From a bacterium (GTDB lineage Bacteria; Cyanobacteriota; Sericytochromatia; S15B-MN24; UBA4093), in contig JAGIBK010000004.1 of assembly GCA_017744355.1 (NCBI GenBank), positions 310,001 to 374,000 on the forward strand: a stretch of DNA of 64,000 nucleotides, in the 5' to 3' direction. Made by a program: the position numbers and the translations under genes. A model generated the notes under the pieces. The model made no database searches. It saw nothing but the letters and a program-made list of their open reading frames with translations, and was not told the DNA's origin. Shown piece by piece: positions 16,887 through 25,134 of this stretch; the stretch's first letter is position 1; every line of letters begins with the position of its first letter.

Positions 16887-17046
16887 GGAGAGTACCTGTG
16901 GAGTAGGTCGGCCGGATATGGAGCACCCGATGAAACCAGGCATAGTAGCCGATATCAGCCGCTAAGGCGGCTAAAAAGGAACAGTTTCGTCAGGCGCTCA
17001 ATGCTACCAAGGACACCATACCATCCGGAAAGGCTGGCAGCCAGAG
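16887..17046 (-). other. Intergenic leader of GH57 gene
   Basis: 160 bases separate the GH57 start from the peptidase stop. A small palindrome AGCCGC-TAAG-GCGGCT (around 16957-16972) has no T-tract on its 3' side in either direction, so it is not a standard terminator. No clear promoter was found. Confidence 0.3.
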
Positions 17047-17979
17047 CTAGCGCGGCGCCATGACGAGGCGCAGGGCCACGTTCCCGACCGCCTCCAAGCT
17101 CGAAGGGGCACACTGGGCGGGCAGGTCGTGGATCGTGTGCCAGTGAGGGTAATCGAAGTCGATCACATCGACGAAGGGCACCCCCGCATCGAGGAAAGGC
17201 AGGTGATCGTCCTCGATGGCGGGCCCGACGCGATCCGGGAAGCTCGCCCCGTAGCCCAGGGTGCGGGCCGTCTTGACGACCCGGTCACTGAGCGAGCGAG
17301 CCCGCGCGTCGGAGTTGGCCTCGCGCAGGACCTCGAGATCCCGGTCCCCCACCATGTCGAGCAAGAGGCCCCAGGCGGGCAGATCGCCCCGGTGGCGCCG
17401 GACGTACTCGCGCGAGCCGTAGAACATGGTCTCGGCGGTGTCCCCCCAGTCCTCGCCGTCGAAGAGCACCAGGCGCACCTCGCGCGGCGGCGGGCTCGAA
17501 CGCAGGGCGCGGGCGAGTTCGAGCACCACCGCCGCCCCCGAGGCCCCGTCGTTGGCGCCCGGGGTCGGCTGCCGCCGGTGCTCGGGGTGCGGATCCTGCT
17601 CGGATCGCGGGCGCGAGTCCCAGTGAGCGGCGACCATGGCGGGATCCCCCTTGCCAGGGGCGAAGACCGCAACCACGTTGGTCAAGGACAGGGTGCGCCC
17701 CCCGTCCTTGACCGAGAAGCGCTCGAGCTTCACCTGCGGCGCGTAGCGCCGAAGCTCGGCCTCGAAGTAAGCAATCGCCTTGGTATGCGCGTCAGAGCCA
17801 GGCACCCTCGGCCCGAGGGCTACCTGGGCCTCCAGGTGGCGAAAGGCCGCCGTCCCCGAGACGCTCGCGGGGGGCGCCGCCTGAGCGACGCTCGCCGCGA
17901 GCAGCAGCGAGAGACTGAGCCAGCCCGACGCCATCAGGCGGGCTCGGCTACCCCATGACCAGCAGCGTAACGATCTCAC
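17047..17979 (-). CDS. Secreted M28-family / glutaminyl-peptide cyclotransferase-like protein
   Basis: A 310-residue exported protein: a signal peptide (LSLSLLLAASVAQA) then one zinc-dependent M28-fold domain. Its metal-site motifs are those of bacterial and animal glutaminyl cyclases: AHWDSRP, PGANDGASGAA, LFDGEDWG, IEDDHLPFLDAGVP and YPHWHTIHD. Glutaminyl cyclases turn N-terminal Gln into pyroglutamate; M28 aminopeptidases are the alternative. I start it at GTG 17979 because TGGAGG lies nine bases upstream; this overlaps the mannosidase stop by 32 bases. An internal ATG at 17934 has no ribosome site. It is probably co-translated with the mannosidase. Confidence 0.82.
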   Translation of the reverse strand: MRSLRCWSWGSRARLMASGWLSLSLLLAASVAQAAPPASVSGTAAFRHLEAQVALGPRVPGSDAHTKAIAYFEAELRRYAPQVKLERFSVKDGGRTLSLTNVVAVFAPGKGDPAMVAAHWDSRPRSEQDPHPEHRRQPTPGANDGASGAAVVLELARALRSSPPPREVRLVLFDGEDWGDTAETMFYGSREYVRRHRGDLPAWGLLLDMVGDRDLEVLREANSDARARSLSDRVVKTARTLGYGASFPDRVGPAIEDDHLPFLDAGVPFVDVIDFDYPHWHTIHDLPAQCAPSSLEAVGNVALRLVMAPR

Positions 17980-20521
17980 CGGGCGCTACCTCCAGTCGAA
18001 TCGAACCGGCGCCCAGCTCACGGCCGGGAGCCTCCGTCAGGTCGGAAGTTGCAAGAGCGCGGTGCGGCAGCGCAACGCCGAGATCGGTCTCGACGCGCTC
18101 CGCGGTCGGGTTGTAGAGCCTGATCGCCAGGTGCTCGGAGCCCTCGGCGCGCTTGACGGTGCTGACCACCAGGCGCGGATCCCCGATGGAGAGCCACTCA
18201 TGGAGGGGCTTACCCCCCGAGAGCGAAGCCTGATCGCCGCCGAAGCCCCGAACGAGGAAGGGCGCGCCGAAGGCATGAGCCTCGAGCTGGGGTTCGCTCC
18301 AGTCGCCCCGGTAGGGCAAGAGGGCGTAGGCGAAGCGCTGGGGGCCGAGGCACTGGGCCTCGGGGGTCTCGAGCTTGGGGCCCGCGCCGCCGCCCCGGGT
18401 GCGCAGGTCGTCGCGAGAGAGCCAACCGACGCAGCGCAGGAGGGTGACGTAGACCGCCCAGGCCCCCTCGGGACCGGGGGCCACCTCGGCCTCGGGCAGG
18501 CCGACATTGGCGACCATCAGGGAGTTCTCGCCCTCGACCGCGCTCCAGCCCTGCTGGGGGAAGGTGGTGGGGTCGGCCTCCCGGTGGCGGGCCACCGGCA
18601 GCTCGGGCAGGCGAGTGGTCGGCTTGCGCTCGGTGACCGCGAACTGATTCTCGCTCAGCACCCGGACATCGCCTTTCAGGCCCGTGCCGAGGCGAACGCG
18701 CAGGCGGTGGTCCTTGACCCGGTTGTCCAATTCCGTCACGACCTCGACGGCTCGCGAGCCCGCGCGCAGGGTGAAGCGGCTCAGCACGATCGTGGCCACG
18801 TTGCGCTTGCTGCGGCCCGTCCGGTCCGGGGTGAGGGCCTCGGGCAGCTCCAGCCGATAGACCACCCTCAGGACCGCCTCGACCGGCGTGACCTTCTCGA
18901 CGATCCAGTGCTCGAGCTGGCTGTGGACCAGGCGATCGCGCTCGGGGGGCGAGTAGTTGTACTCGTCACCCGCATCCGCCCCGTCCTCGAAGGCATGCAC
19001 GTCCGGGTACACCACCCCGGACTCCAGGTCCTCCAGGTGCAGGGCCCCATCCTTCACGAAGAGGCGCAAGAACTCGTTGGAGATGCTGTAGGGGCCGGAG
19101 GCCGTCACGGGCTCCAGCGGCTGCGGGGCGCCGGACGCCGCGTAGAGGGCGGTGACGCCCATGGCCGGGACCTCCTCGAGCCAGGCGCTGAAGGTGAAGC
19201 GCTTGACCGGCCGCCAGTCCGGGAAGAGGTCGATGTCCGAGTAGAAAGCCTCGGTGTCCTCGACCTTGTCCAGCACGCAGGGCACGGGGTTGCCGGCCGC
19301 ATCGACCAGGTGCGCCTCGTCGGGCGCCCCCTCGCGGGGCCACTCGATCGCAACCTGACACAGGCCGCTGCGCGGCTGGCTCAAGGGGTTGTAGACCAGC
19401 GCACCCGGGCGATCGCCCTTGGGCGCCATCGCGAGCATGGCCCGGTCCAGCAAGACCTGCCCCAGCTCGCGGGCCTCGGAGAAGCGCGACATCATCTCCT
19501 GGTGGACCGCGTCGATCGAGCAGCCGCAGATGGAGTCGTGGGGCTGGTTCAAGAGGATGTTGCGCCAGCCTTCCTGGAGGTAGCCCTCGGGCACTTCGAC
19601 GCCGAGCTTGGTCACCAGGGCGCTCAGGGGATCCACGTAGCGCTCGAAGAGGGTCTGCACCTCGGCGTTGGCCTGCTTGAGGTACATACGCGCCGACAGG
19701 ACGTCGGGCAAGAGGTAGGCGAGGCCCACCCCGAAGGAGCGCAGCTCGCCCTTGACCACCGGCGCGCCGTCGGGCGCGGCGAAGAAGGCATCCTCCAGGC
19801 GGCCGAGGCGGATCGTTCCCTCACCCCAGCGCTGCTGGATCGCCTGGACGATCGAAGGCAGCTCGGGGTTGGGGGCCAGGTGGTCGCAGCCCGAGAGCAA
19901 GAGCATCCGGTCGTGCTTGTGCAGTTCGAGGAACTCGTCGAAGCGCGCCATGCGCACCTCGAGGGGCAAATCGCCCCACAACAGGACGTTGCAGTAGCCG
20001 CTCGGCAACAGGGTCGTCGCGATCCGCTCGCCGCTGGGCGCCTCCCACCAGAACTGCTCGTCGTCGAGGCGCACCCCGCGCCAGATGACCGCCCGGTCCA
20101 TGCCGAAGCCGCGCAGGATGGCGGGAATCTGGGAAACGTGCCCGAACATATCGGGCAAGTAGCCGACCGAGCGCGTCTCGCCGAACTGACGCATCAGGCG
20201 CCGGCCGAACTGCAGGTTGCGGATCAGGCTCTCGCCGCTGACGAGGAACTCGTCGGGCAGGATGTACCAGGGGCCGATGGCGAGCTTGCCCGCAGCGACC
20301 AGCGCAGCGAGCCGCTCGCGGTTCTCGGGCTTGATGGCCAGGTAGTCCTCCAGCATCACCGTCTGGCCGTCCAAGAGGAAGTGCGGCAGGGTCCCTTGCT
20401 CGAGCAGGTCCAGGACCCGATCGACCACCTCCACCAGGCGCAGGCGGTAGGACTGGAAGGTGCGGTACCACTCGCGATCCCAGTGGGTGTGAGGAACGAC
20501 GACGACTTCTTTGGTCTGCAA
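17948..20521 (-). CDS. GH38 alpha-mannosidase
   Basis: An 857-residue class II alpha-mannosidase. The zinc site begins with VVPHTHWDREWYRTF at the N-terminus, and the catalytic nucleophile Asp is in GYLPDMFGHVSQIP near residue 122. The middle HDSICGCSID (zinc His) and the C-terminal beta-sandwich domains follow in family order; length is normal. There is no signal peptide, so it acts in the cytoplasm on imported or turned-over mannosides. The start is TTG, not ATG: AGGAG lies eight bases upstream of TTG 20521, and the VVPHTHWDREW motif begins seven residues later. It is co-transcribed with the peptidase and possibly the GH57 gene. Confidence 0.93.
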   Translation of the reverse strand: MQTKEVVVVPHTHWDREWYRTFQSYRLRLVEVVDRVLDLLEQGTLPHFLLDGQTVMLEDYLAIKPENRERLAALVAAGKLAIGPWYILPDEFLVSGESLIRNLQFGRRLMRQFGETRSVGYLPDMFGHVSQIPAILRGFGMDRAVIWRGVRLDDEQFWWEAPSGERIATTLLPSGYCNVLLWGDLPLEVRMARFDEFLELHKHDRMLLLSGCDHLAPNPELPSIVQAIQQRWGEGTIRLGRLEDAFFAAPDGAPVVKGELRSFGVGLAYLLPDVLSARMYLKQANAEVQTLFERYVDPLSALVTKLGVEVPEGYLQEGWRNILLNQPHDSICGCSIDAVHQEMMSRFSEARELGQVLLDRAMLAMAPKGDRPGALVYNPLSQPRSGLCQVAIEWPREGAPDEAHLVDAAGNPVPCVLDKVEDTEAFYSDIDLFPDWRPVKRFTFSAWLEEVPAMGVTALYAASGAPQPLEPVTASGPYSISNEFLRLFVKDGALHLEDLESGVVYPDVHAFEDGADAGDEYNYSPPERDRLVHSQLEHWIVEKVTPVEAVLRVVYRLELPEALTPDRTGRSKRNVATIVLSRFTLRAGSRAVEVVTELDNRVKDHRLRVRLGTGLKGDVRVLSENQFAVTERKPTTRLPELPVARHREADPTTFPQQGWSAVEGENSLMVANVGLPEAEVAPGPEGAWAVYVTLLRCVGWLSRDDLRTRGGGAGPKLETPEAQCLGPQRFAYALLPYRGDWSEPQLEAHAFGAPFLVRGFGGDQASLSGGKPLHEWLSIGDPRLVVSTVKRAEGSEHLAIRLYNPTAERVETDLGVALPHRALATSDLTEAPGRELGAGSIRLEVAPGEIVTLLVMG

Positions 20522-20836
20522 GCGGCAAACTCCTAATGTCTTTCCTTCGGGTCAGCGAGAGATGAGCTCTCGATCATCTTGCCTGCGCTGCCCCCATCTC
20601 TCGCAGCCCTACGGAAAAGCCGCAGGCGCTGATGGTTGATGGCCGAGCCGATTCCAGACAGGGTAGCCGAGTTTCGATGGATTGAAAAGGCGCCCCCAGC
20701 GCCGTGAAATCTTCGTTTCGATCACGTTAAACGGCCGGATCCGGGGAAGAGATCCAGAACGCCCGGGAACCGAAAGCGCCCTTCCCGGGTCTTAAGCTCT
20801 AACCGCGATCGCGCCCCTCGACCACAGGAGCACGCC
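20522..20836. promoter_or_regulatory. Divergent region with alternative hairpins in the mannosidase leader
   Basis: This 315-base gap separates the mannosidase (minus) from a small gene (plus). It contains a 10-bp inverted repeat GCGAGAGATG (20555-20564) / CATCTCTCGC (20595-20604), in which the 20556-20561 arm can also pair with CTCTCG at 20567-20572 to make a small competing hairpin. Both would form in the mannosidase leader RNA. No strong promoter was found in either direction. Confidence 0.4.
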
Positions 20837-21238
20837 ATGAGCAACCTCGTCGGCCCCGGGAACTCCCCGCATCGCCCCCAGTGGGCGCACTCGGCTCCCC
20901 GCCCCCACGAGCGCTCCAAGCGCCCCGATCCCCAAGGTTCCAGGCCCCAGCGACACCCGGACGGGCTTTCGCTGAGTGCCACGGCCAGCGCCCTCTCGTC
21001 GGGCGAGGCCACCCAGGCGCTCGCCTTGCTCAAGCGCCTGACGGAGCGCCCCGGCGGGATCCTCAAGGACGCCGACGGCCACACGCTCACGCCCGATCAA
21101 GCCCTCGAGCACCTCGCCAACGGCCAGGAAGTGGTCGCGCGGGTCTCGCCCGAAGGGGGCAAGACCCGCAGCGCCAGCGCCCTGCTTTTTGCGATCGAGG
21201 ACATTCGCCCGATGGCCATGCGCCTCGCGCAGGCCTGA
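20837..21238 (+). CDS. Small hypothetical protein
   Basis: A 133-residue soluble protein with no recognised family. Residues 1-45 are a disordered Pro/His/Arg-rich tail. Residues 45-133 look folded: a helix (ATQALALLKRLTERPGG), a loop ILKDADGHTLTPDQALEHLANGQEV, and a last segment SASALLFAIEDIRPMAMRL. The ribosome site CAGGAG is well placed before the ATG. It faces the acyl-CoA ligase convergently, 6 bases apart. Function unknown. Confidence 0.6.
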   Translation: MSNLVGPGNSPHRPQWAHSAPRPHERSKRPDPQGSRPQRHPDGLSLSATASALSSGEATQALALLKRLTERPGGILKDADGHTLTPDQALEHLANGQEVVARVSPEGGKTRSASALLFAIEDIRPMAMRLAQA

Positions 21239-21244
21239 TTCGCG

Positions 21245-23053
21245 CTACCGCGTCTTGGCCAGGACCTTGTCGCGGTAGAGGGTCTCGATCTCCTCGCGAT
21301 ACTTGTCCGCCACCACTCGGCGCTTCAGCTTGAAGGTCGGGGTCAGCTCGCCGCCCTCGAAGGTGAAGGCGTGGGCGAGCGCCTGAAAGCGCTGGATCCG
21401 CTCGCGAGCGGACAGGGCAGCGTTCACCGCCTCGACGACTTCGTGCAGCGCCTCGCGCACGGGTGAGAGCGACACGAGCTCCACGTCGTTCTTCCAGTCA
21501 TGGCCGGCCTCGGCCGCGATACGCGCCGCCTCGCCCAGCTCCGGCACCAGGAGGACGGTCATGTGCCGGCGGCCTTCGCCGAGCAGCATGGCCTGAGCGA
21601 CGAGGGGATGGGCGAGGAGGCGGCGCTCGATGGGCTGCGGCGCCACCTTGAGGCCGTCAGCGAGTGCCAGCAGCTCCTGCTTGCGATCGACCAGGGTCAG
21701 ATAGCCCTCGTCGTCCAGCTCTCCGAGATCCCCGGTGCGCAGCCAGCCCTCGGCGTCGAGGACCTCGCGGGTGGCCGTCTCGTCGTTCCAGTAGCCCTTC
21801 ATGACGTTGGGGCCCCGCACGATGATCTCGCCGTCCGCCGACAGGCGGATGGTCACCCCGGGAAGGGCGCGGCCGACCGTCCCCAGCTTGATGGCCTCGG
21901 GCGGGTTGAGGGTCAGGACCGGCGCGCACTCGGTCAGGCCGTAGCCCTCCGCCACCGGCACGCCCACGGCCTGGAAGAAGCAGCCCAGCTCGTGCGAGAG
22001 GGGGGCCCCGCCCGAGACGATGAAGCGCAGGCGGCCGCCGAGGGCCTCGCGCACCTGCCTGAAGACCAGCCGGTCGGCGGCGTGGTACAGGGCGTTGGTC
22101 GGGAAGGTCACCCGGCCGTCCTCTTGCATGACCTTGTGGAAGAACTCGCCGATCTCGAGGGCGGCCCAGAACAGCTCGCGCTTGAGGGGAGCCTCGGCCT
22201 CGAGCTGGGCGATGGTGCGACGGTAGAAGGTCTCGAGGATGCGCGGCACCGCGCAGAAGAAGGTCGGCCGAACCTCCGCGAGGTTCTGGGCGAGGGTCTC
22301 CAGGCGCTCGGCATAGGCGACCGAGGCCCCGACCGCCAGCGAGGCGTAGCAGGCGCTACGCTCCAGGACGTGCGACAGCGGCAAGAAGGAGAGGGCCACG
22401 TCATCGGGGGTCAGGCCCAGGGCCGAGACCGAGGCGTGGGCGTTGGAGGTGAGGTTGCCGTGGGTGAGCATGGCCCCCCGGGGCGCGCCGGTGGTGCCCG
22501 AGGTGTAGACGATCGAGGCCAGGTCGTCCGGACGCAGCATCTCGCGGCGGCTGCGGAGCTCGCCGGCGTGGCGCGACAGCAGGGCCTCGCCCCGGACCAG
22601 GGCCTCGTGGTAGGTCACCAGGCCGTCGACCGGCTCGAGGGGCTCGTCGAAGACCAGCGTCAAGCGCAGGGAAGGGACCTTGGAAGCGATCTGCCGCAGC
22701 TTGGCGAGCTGGGCGGGGGTGGAGGCGATGACCGCGCAGGCGCCGCAATCGTTGAGCGCCCGGGCGATCGCCTCGGCGTCGAGGGTGGGGTAGAGGGGCA
22801 CGTCCACGGCCCCGATCCCGAGGACCGCCTGATCGGCGATGGCCCACTCGGGGCGGTTTTCGCTCAACAGGGCCACGCGCTCGCCGACCCCGACGCCGCT
22901 CTCGAGCAGGTAGGCGCCGAGCGCATCCACCTTGCGGGCCACCTCGCTGTAGGAGGTGGGCCGGTAGCGTCCCCCTTCCTTGGCCAAGAGCGCGGGGCGC
23001 TCGGCAAAGCGGGTGATCGTCGCCTGGAACATCGCGGGAACGGTGGTGACCAT
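21245..23053 (-). CDS. Long-chain acyl-CoA synthetase (AMP-forming)
   Basis: A 602-residue ANL-family ligase that activates fatty acids as acyl-adenylates and loads them on CoA. It has the P-loop IVYTSGTTGAPRGAMLTHGN (about residues 185-205), the GYGLTECAP motif, the RTGD hinge and the C-terminal DRKQELLALADGLKVAPQPIE, where the AMP-binding Lys region is slightly altered from the usual SGGKNVAP. Length and the VAPQPIE hinge match bacterial FAA1/FadD15-type long-chain enzymes. AGGGGG precedes the ATG. It is transcribed alone, insulated from the upstream gene by a strong terminator. Confidence 0.9.
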   Translation of the reverse strand: MVTTVPAMFQATITRFAERPALLAKEGGRYRPTSYSEVARKVDALGAYLLESGVGVGERVALLSENRPEWAIADQAVLGIGAVDVPLYPTLDAEAIARALNDCGACAVIASTPAQLAKLRQIASKVPSLRLTLVFDEPLEPVDGLVTYHEALVRGEALLSRHAGELRSRREMLRPDDLASIVYTSGTTGAPRGAMLTHGNLTSNAHASVSALGLTPDDVALSFLPLSHVLERSACYASLAVGASVAYAERLETLAQNLAEVRPTFFCAVPRILETFYRRTIAQLEAEAPLKRELFWAALEIGEFFHKVMQEDGRVTFPTNALYHAADRLVFRQVREALGGRLRFIVSGGAPLSHELGCFFQAVGVPVAEGYGLTECAPVLTLNPPEAIKLGTVGRALPGVTIRLSADGEIIVRGPNVMKGYWNDETATREVLDAEGWLRTGDLGELDDEGYLTLVDRKQELLALADGLKVAPQPIERRLLAHPLVAQAMLLGEGRRHMTVLLVPELGEAARIAAEAGHDWKNDVELVSLSPVREALHEVVEAVNAALSARERIQRFQALAHAFTFEGGELTPTFKLKRRVVADKYREEIETLYRDKVLAKTR

Positions 23054-23162
23054 GTGTCTTGCTACCCCCTCTGAAAAAGACGCACGAAGCCGAATCGGTC
23101 CTCAAGAACCGTCGCCCGACATTGTAAAAGAAGTTTACAATTCGTGCAAATCCTTCATAAAG

Positions 23163-23190
23163 CAAAAACACCCGCACGGCGTGCGGGTGT
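23163..23190 (-). terminator. Terminator of the 23220-23714 gene
   Basis: On the minus strand a 10-bp stem ACACCCGCAC / GTGCGGGTGT (loop GCC) is followed by TTTTTGC. Confidence 0.88.
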
Positions 23191-23219
23191 CGCGATCGAG
23201 GCGAAGGGGGCGAAAACCC

Positions 23220-23714
23220 TTACTTGAAGAGGCCTCCGATGAGGTTGACCAGGCCGGCCACTCCCTGGATCCCCTGGTTGACCTGAGCGGCCCACTCGGG
23301 CTGGGGCTGGCTCTGGGCCTGGGTGGGCACGTAGGTCGGGGTCGCGTAGGCCGGTTGCTGAGGAACCTGCTGGGGGGCCTTCGGCTGGTCGACCTGGCCC
23401 TTGATCAAACCCACCAGGCCGAGCACCAGGGGCAAAGCCTGGTCGATCGCGGGGGCCTTCTTCTGGACGAACTCGTCGTAGCCCTTGTCCTTGACCAGGC
23501 CGCGCAGCGACTCGAGGGTCGCCGAGATGGGGCCCGGCGCTCCGCCCGCTACCGGCCGGTTGGCTGCAGGCTGGTAGGTCGAGGCGTAGGGGTTCACCGT
23601 CTGGGCCTGCTGCGCCGACGGCTGCTGCGGGGGGGTCAGCTGCCCGAGAGGCGCCGCCGTGGCCGCCTTGTAGCGGGCAAAGGCACTCGTGAAGTTGGCG
23701 ACGGCGTTCGGCAT
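23220..23714 (-). CDS. Small Gln/Pro-rich protein, member of the 11-bp-repeat regulon
   Basis: A 164-residue protein with no signal peptide and no recognised family. It has two Gln/Pro/Ala-rich linkers (residues 24-50 and 112-138), a central helical part (ISATLESLRGLVKDKGYDEF then IDQALPLVLGLVGLIKG) and a hydrophobic amphipathic end QGIQGVAGLVNLIGGLFK. TAGGAGG precedes the ATG. Its promoter has the same four 11-bp-spaced heptamers and -10 as those of the amidase-LysM gene and the small hydrophobic-domain gene, so it probably works with them. It ends in its own terminator. Function unknown; membrane or wall association is my inference from the hydrophobic segments. Confidence 0.7.
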   Translation of the reverse strand: MPNAVANFTSAFARYKAATAAPLGQLTPPQQPSAQQAQTVNPYASTYQPAANRPVAGGAPGPISATLESLRGLVKDKGYDEFVQKKAPAIDQALPLVLGLVGLIKGQVDQPKAPQQVPQQPAYATPTYVPTQAQSQPQPEWAAQVNQGIQGVAGLVNLIGGLFK

Positions 23715-23755
23715 GGGAACCTCCTACGGGAAGCGTTGAATCGTGCTCAAGGAGG

Positions 23756-23820
23756 TTATGGCGTCCGCGGACCCGGATTCGGTAAAGTCGAAAAAAAGCA
23801 AAGGGTAAGCTTTGGTAAAA
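23756..23820 (-). promoter_or_regulatory. Regulon promoter 1: four 11-bp-phased TTTACC-type repeats
   Basis: Read on the minus strand, the heptamers TTTTACC, CTTACCC, CTTTTTT and CTTTACC end-align at 23820, 23809, 23798 and 23787, exactly 11 bp apart. After a 17-bp gap comes CGCCATAA (23763-23756). The start codon is 42 bases further on. The same layout precedes the genes at 44778 and 48397. Confidence 0.75.
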
Positions 23821-24642
23821 CTACCCCTTGACCGCCCCCGAGGTCTGGCCCTCGACGAAGAAGCGCTGCAGGAAGAGGAAGACCGCGAGGATCGGCGCGA
23901 TCGCAAGCACCGCCCCCGCCGCGATCAGGCGCCAGTTGGCGGAGAAGGTGCCCGCCAGGTAGGCGATGCCCACCGGCAGGGTGTAGCGATCGGGGTTCTT
24001 GAGGACCAACAGGGGCCACAGGAAATCGCCCCAGGCCGCCACGAAGTCGAAGATCGCGAGCGTCGCGAGCGACGGGGTCACCAGCGGCAGCAGCACCCGC
24101 CAGAAGATCTGCCAGTGGCTCGCCCCGTCGATGATCGCGGCCTCGTCGAGCTCGCGAGGGATGGCGAGGAAGGCGTTGCGCATCAGGAAGATGCCGAAGG
24201 CGTTGACCGCGGTGGGCAGGATGACGCCCGCGTAGCTGTCCATGAGGCCCATCCGGTTGATGAGCAGGAACAGCGGGATCATGAGAACGGGCAGGGGCAC
24301 CATCATGGTGGCGAGCAGGCCCGCCTCGATCCCGCGGGCGCCCTTGAAGCGCATCCGCGCGAGGGGATAGGCCGCAAGGCTCGCGAGCGCCACGTTGAGC
24401 ACCACCGAGACCACGCTGACCCCCACGCTGTTGCCGAAGTAGCGGGCGAACGGCACCGCGTCGAGCACCAGGCGGAAGTTGTCGAGGGTCGGCGCGCTCG
24501 GCCACAGGCTGGGCGGGTAGGCGAAGATGTTTTCGCCGGGGCCCTTGAGGGCGGTCACGAGCAGCCAAGCGAAAGGGCCGACCGTCAACAGGGTCAGCGC
24601 CAGGAGGACGAGGCCCAAAAGCCAGGCACGGAGCTTCTTCAT
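23821..24642 (-). CDS. Sugar ABC transporter permease (MalG/UgpE family), orphan
   Basis: A 273-residue inner-membrane permease with six predicted helices. The cytoplasmic EAA loop that docks the ATPase is present (DEAAIIDGASHWQIFWRVLLP, about residues 165-185), and the length fits CUT1-family second permeases. No binding protein or partner permease lies next to it; a matching CUT1-type ATPase is encoded at 46525, far away, so the full importer must be split across the genome. TAGAAT lies six bases before the ATG with TTGCCG 17 bp further up and there is no ribosome site, so the mRNA is probably leaderless. Confidence 0.9.
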   Translation of the reverse strand: MKKLRAWLLGLVLLALTLLTVGPFAWLLVTALKGPGENIFAYPPSLWPSAPTLDNFRLVLDAVPFARYFGNSVGVSVVSVVLNVALASLAAYPLARMRFKGARGIEAGLLATMMVPLPVLMIPLFLLINRMGLMDSYAGVILPTAVNAFGIFLMRNAFLAIPRELDEAAIIDGASHWQIFWRVLLPLVTPSLATLAIFDFVAAWGDFLWPLLVLKNPDRYTLPVGIAYLAGTFSANWRLIAAGAVLAIAPILAVFLFLQRFFVEGQTSGAVKG

Positions 24643-24648
24643 AGGAGC

Positions 24649-24677
24649 ATTCTAGACTTGGATCCAGCGATCGGCAA
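24649..24677 (-). promoter_or_regulatory. Promoter giving a leaderless permease mRNA
   Basis: On the minus strand TTGCCG (24677-24672), a 17-bp spacer, TAGAAT (24654-24649), then six bases to the ATG at 24642. No Shine-Dalgarno sequence is present. Confidence 0.65.
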
Positions 24678-24782
24678 ATAGGTAGATCGTAAGCATCCGA
24701 GGGTATAAGGGCCGTAGGCAACCGAGCGCGCGGACCTCGGTCCGGTCCTCGCGCAATCCATTGATTGAAGGAGCAGGAGACC

Positions 24783-24968
24783 ATGGCAAAGCTGTCGGTC
24801 GAGGCCATCGAAGCCAACTACGGAATCACCTCTCGCGAGATCCGCAACGCCATCTCGGACGGCCACCTCGAGGCCGAGCGCAATCACGGCTCCTGGCTCG
24901 TCAGCGAGAAGAGCCTCGAAGCGGCCATCAACCAGGGGCTCCTCAAGAACCGCAAGCAGGCCGTATAA
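24783..24968 (+). CDS. Small helix-turn-helix (excisionase/MerR-like) protein
   Basis: A 61-residue protein that is nearly all one winged-helix-like DNA-binding unit: YGITSREIRNAISDGHLEAE followed by a wing and WLVSEKSLEAAINQG. This pattern (helix-turn-helix, short hairpin with Trp, then a helix) is that of MerR/excisionase-type domains found in small regulators. AGGAG lies before the ATG at 24783. It stands alone between two unrelated genes, so its targets are unknown; no prophage or integrase gene is near, which argues against an excisionase role. Confidence 0.65.
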   Translation: MAKLSVEAIEANYGITSREIRNAISDGHLEAERNHGSWLVSEKSLEAAINQGLLKNRKQAV

Positions 24969-24990
24969 GCGCCGCTCCAAGCCACCATCG

Positions 24991-25012
24991 CGCCCCGGCT
25001 TAGGCCGGGGCG
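24991..25012 (+). terminator. Hairpin after the small HTH gene
   Basis: A 9-bp stem CGCCCCGGC / GCCGGGGCG with loop TTAG. It is followed by CTCGTCGTT, a weak T-tract, so efficiency is doubtful. Confidence 0.55.
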
Positions 25013-25029
25013 CTCGTCGTTGGCGCGTC

Positions 25030-25057
25030 CTGACAAGAAAAGGGATTCCAGTATAAT
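25030..25057 (+). promoter_or_regulatory. Sigma-70-type promoter of the O-antigen ligase-like gene
   Basis: CTGACA (25030-25035), a 16-bp spacer and a perfect TATAAT (25052-25057), about 78 bases before the TTG start. Confidence 0.7.
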
Positions 25058-25134
25058 AGGGGGCGGTCCCAGTTGCCCCGCGCGCGAGCCTTCGTTCACC
25101 GACCGACCTTGCGCGATCGCCAAAGGAGCCCCCG

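Noticed and set aside
16949..16956. GCCGATAT on the plus strand considered as a fourth regulon -10
   Set aside because: No 11-bp repeats lie upstream and no plus-strand gene follows.
16955..16980. AGCCGC-TAAG-GCGGCT palindrome considered as a terminator
   Set aside because: T-runs lie on the 5' side in both directions, the reverse of an intrinsic terminator.
20790..20820. CTTAAGC/TCTAACC before the small 20837 gene considered as a fourth regulon promoter
   Set aside because: The elements are not spaced by 11 bp and no CCGATAA-like box follows at 17 bp.
24783..24968. Small HTH protein considered as a phage excisionase marking a mobile element
   Set aside because: No integrase, attachment-site repeats or phage genes are near, and flanking genes are ordinary metabolic or envelope genes.
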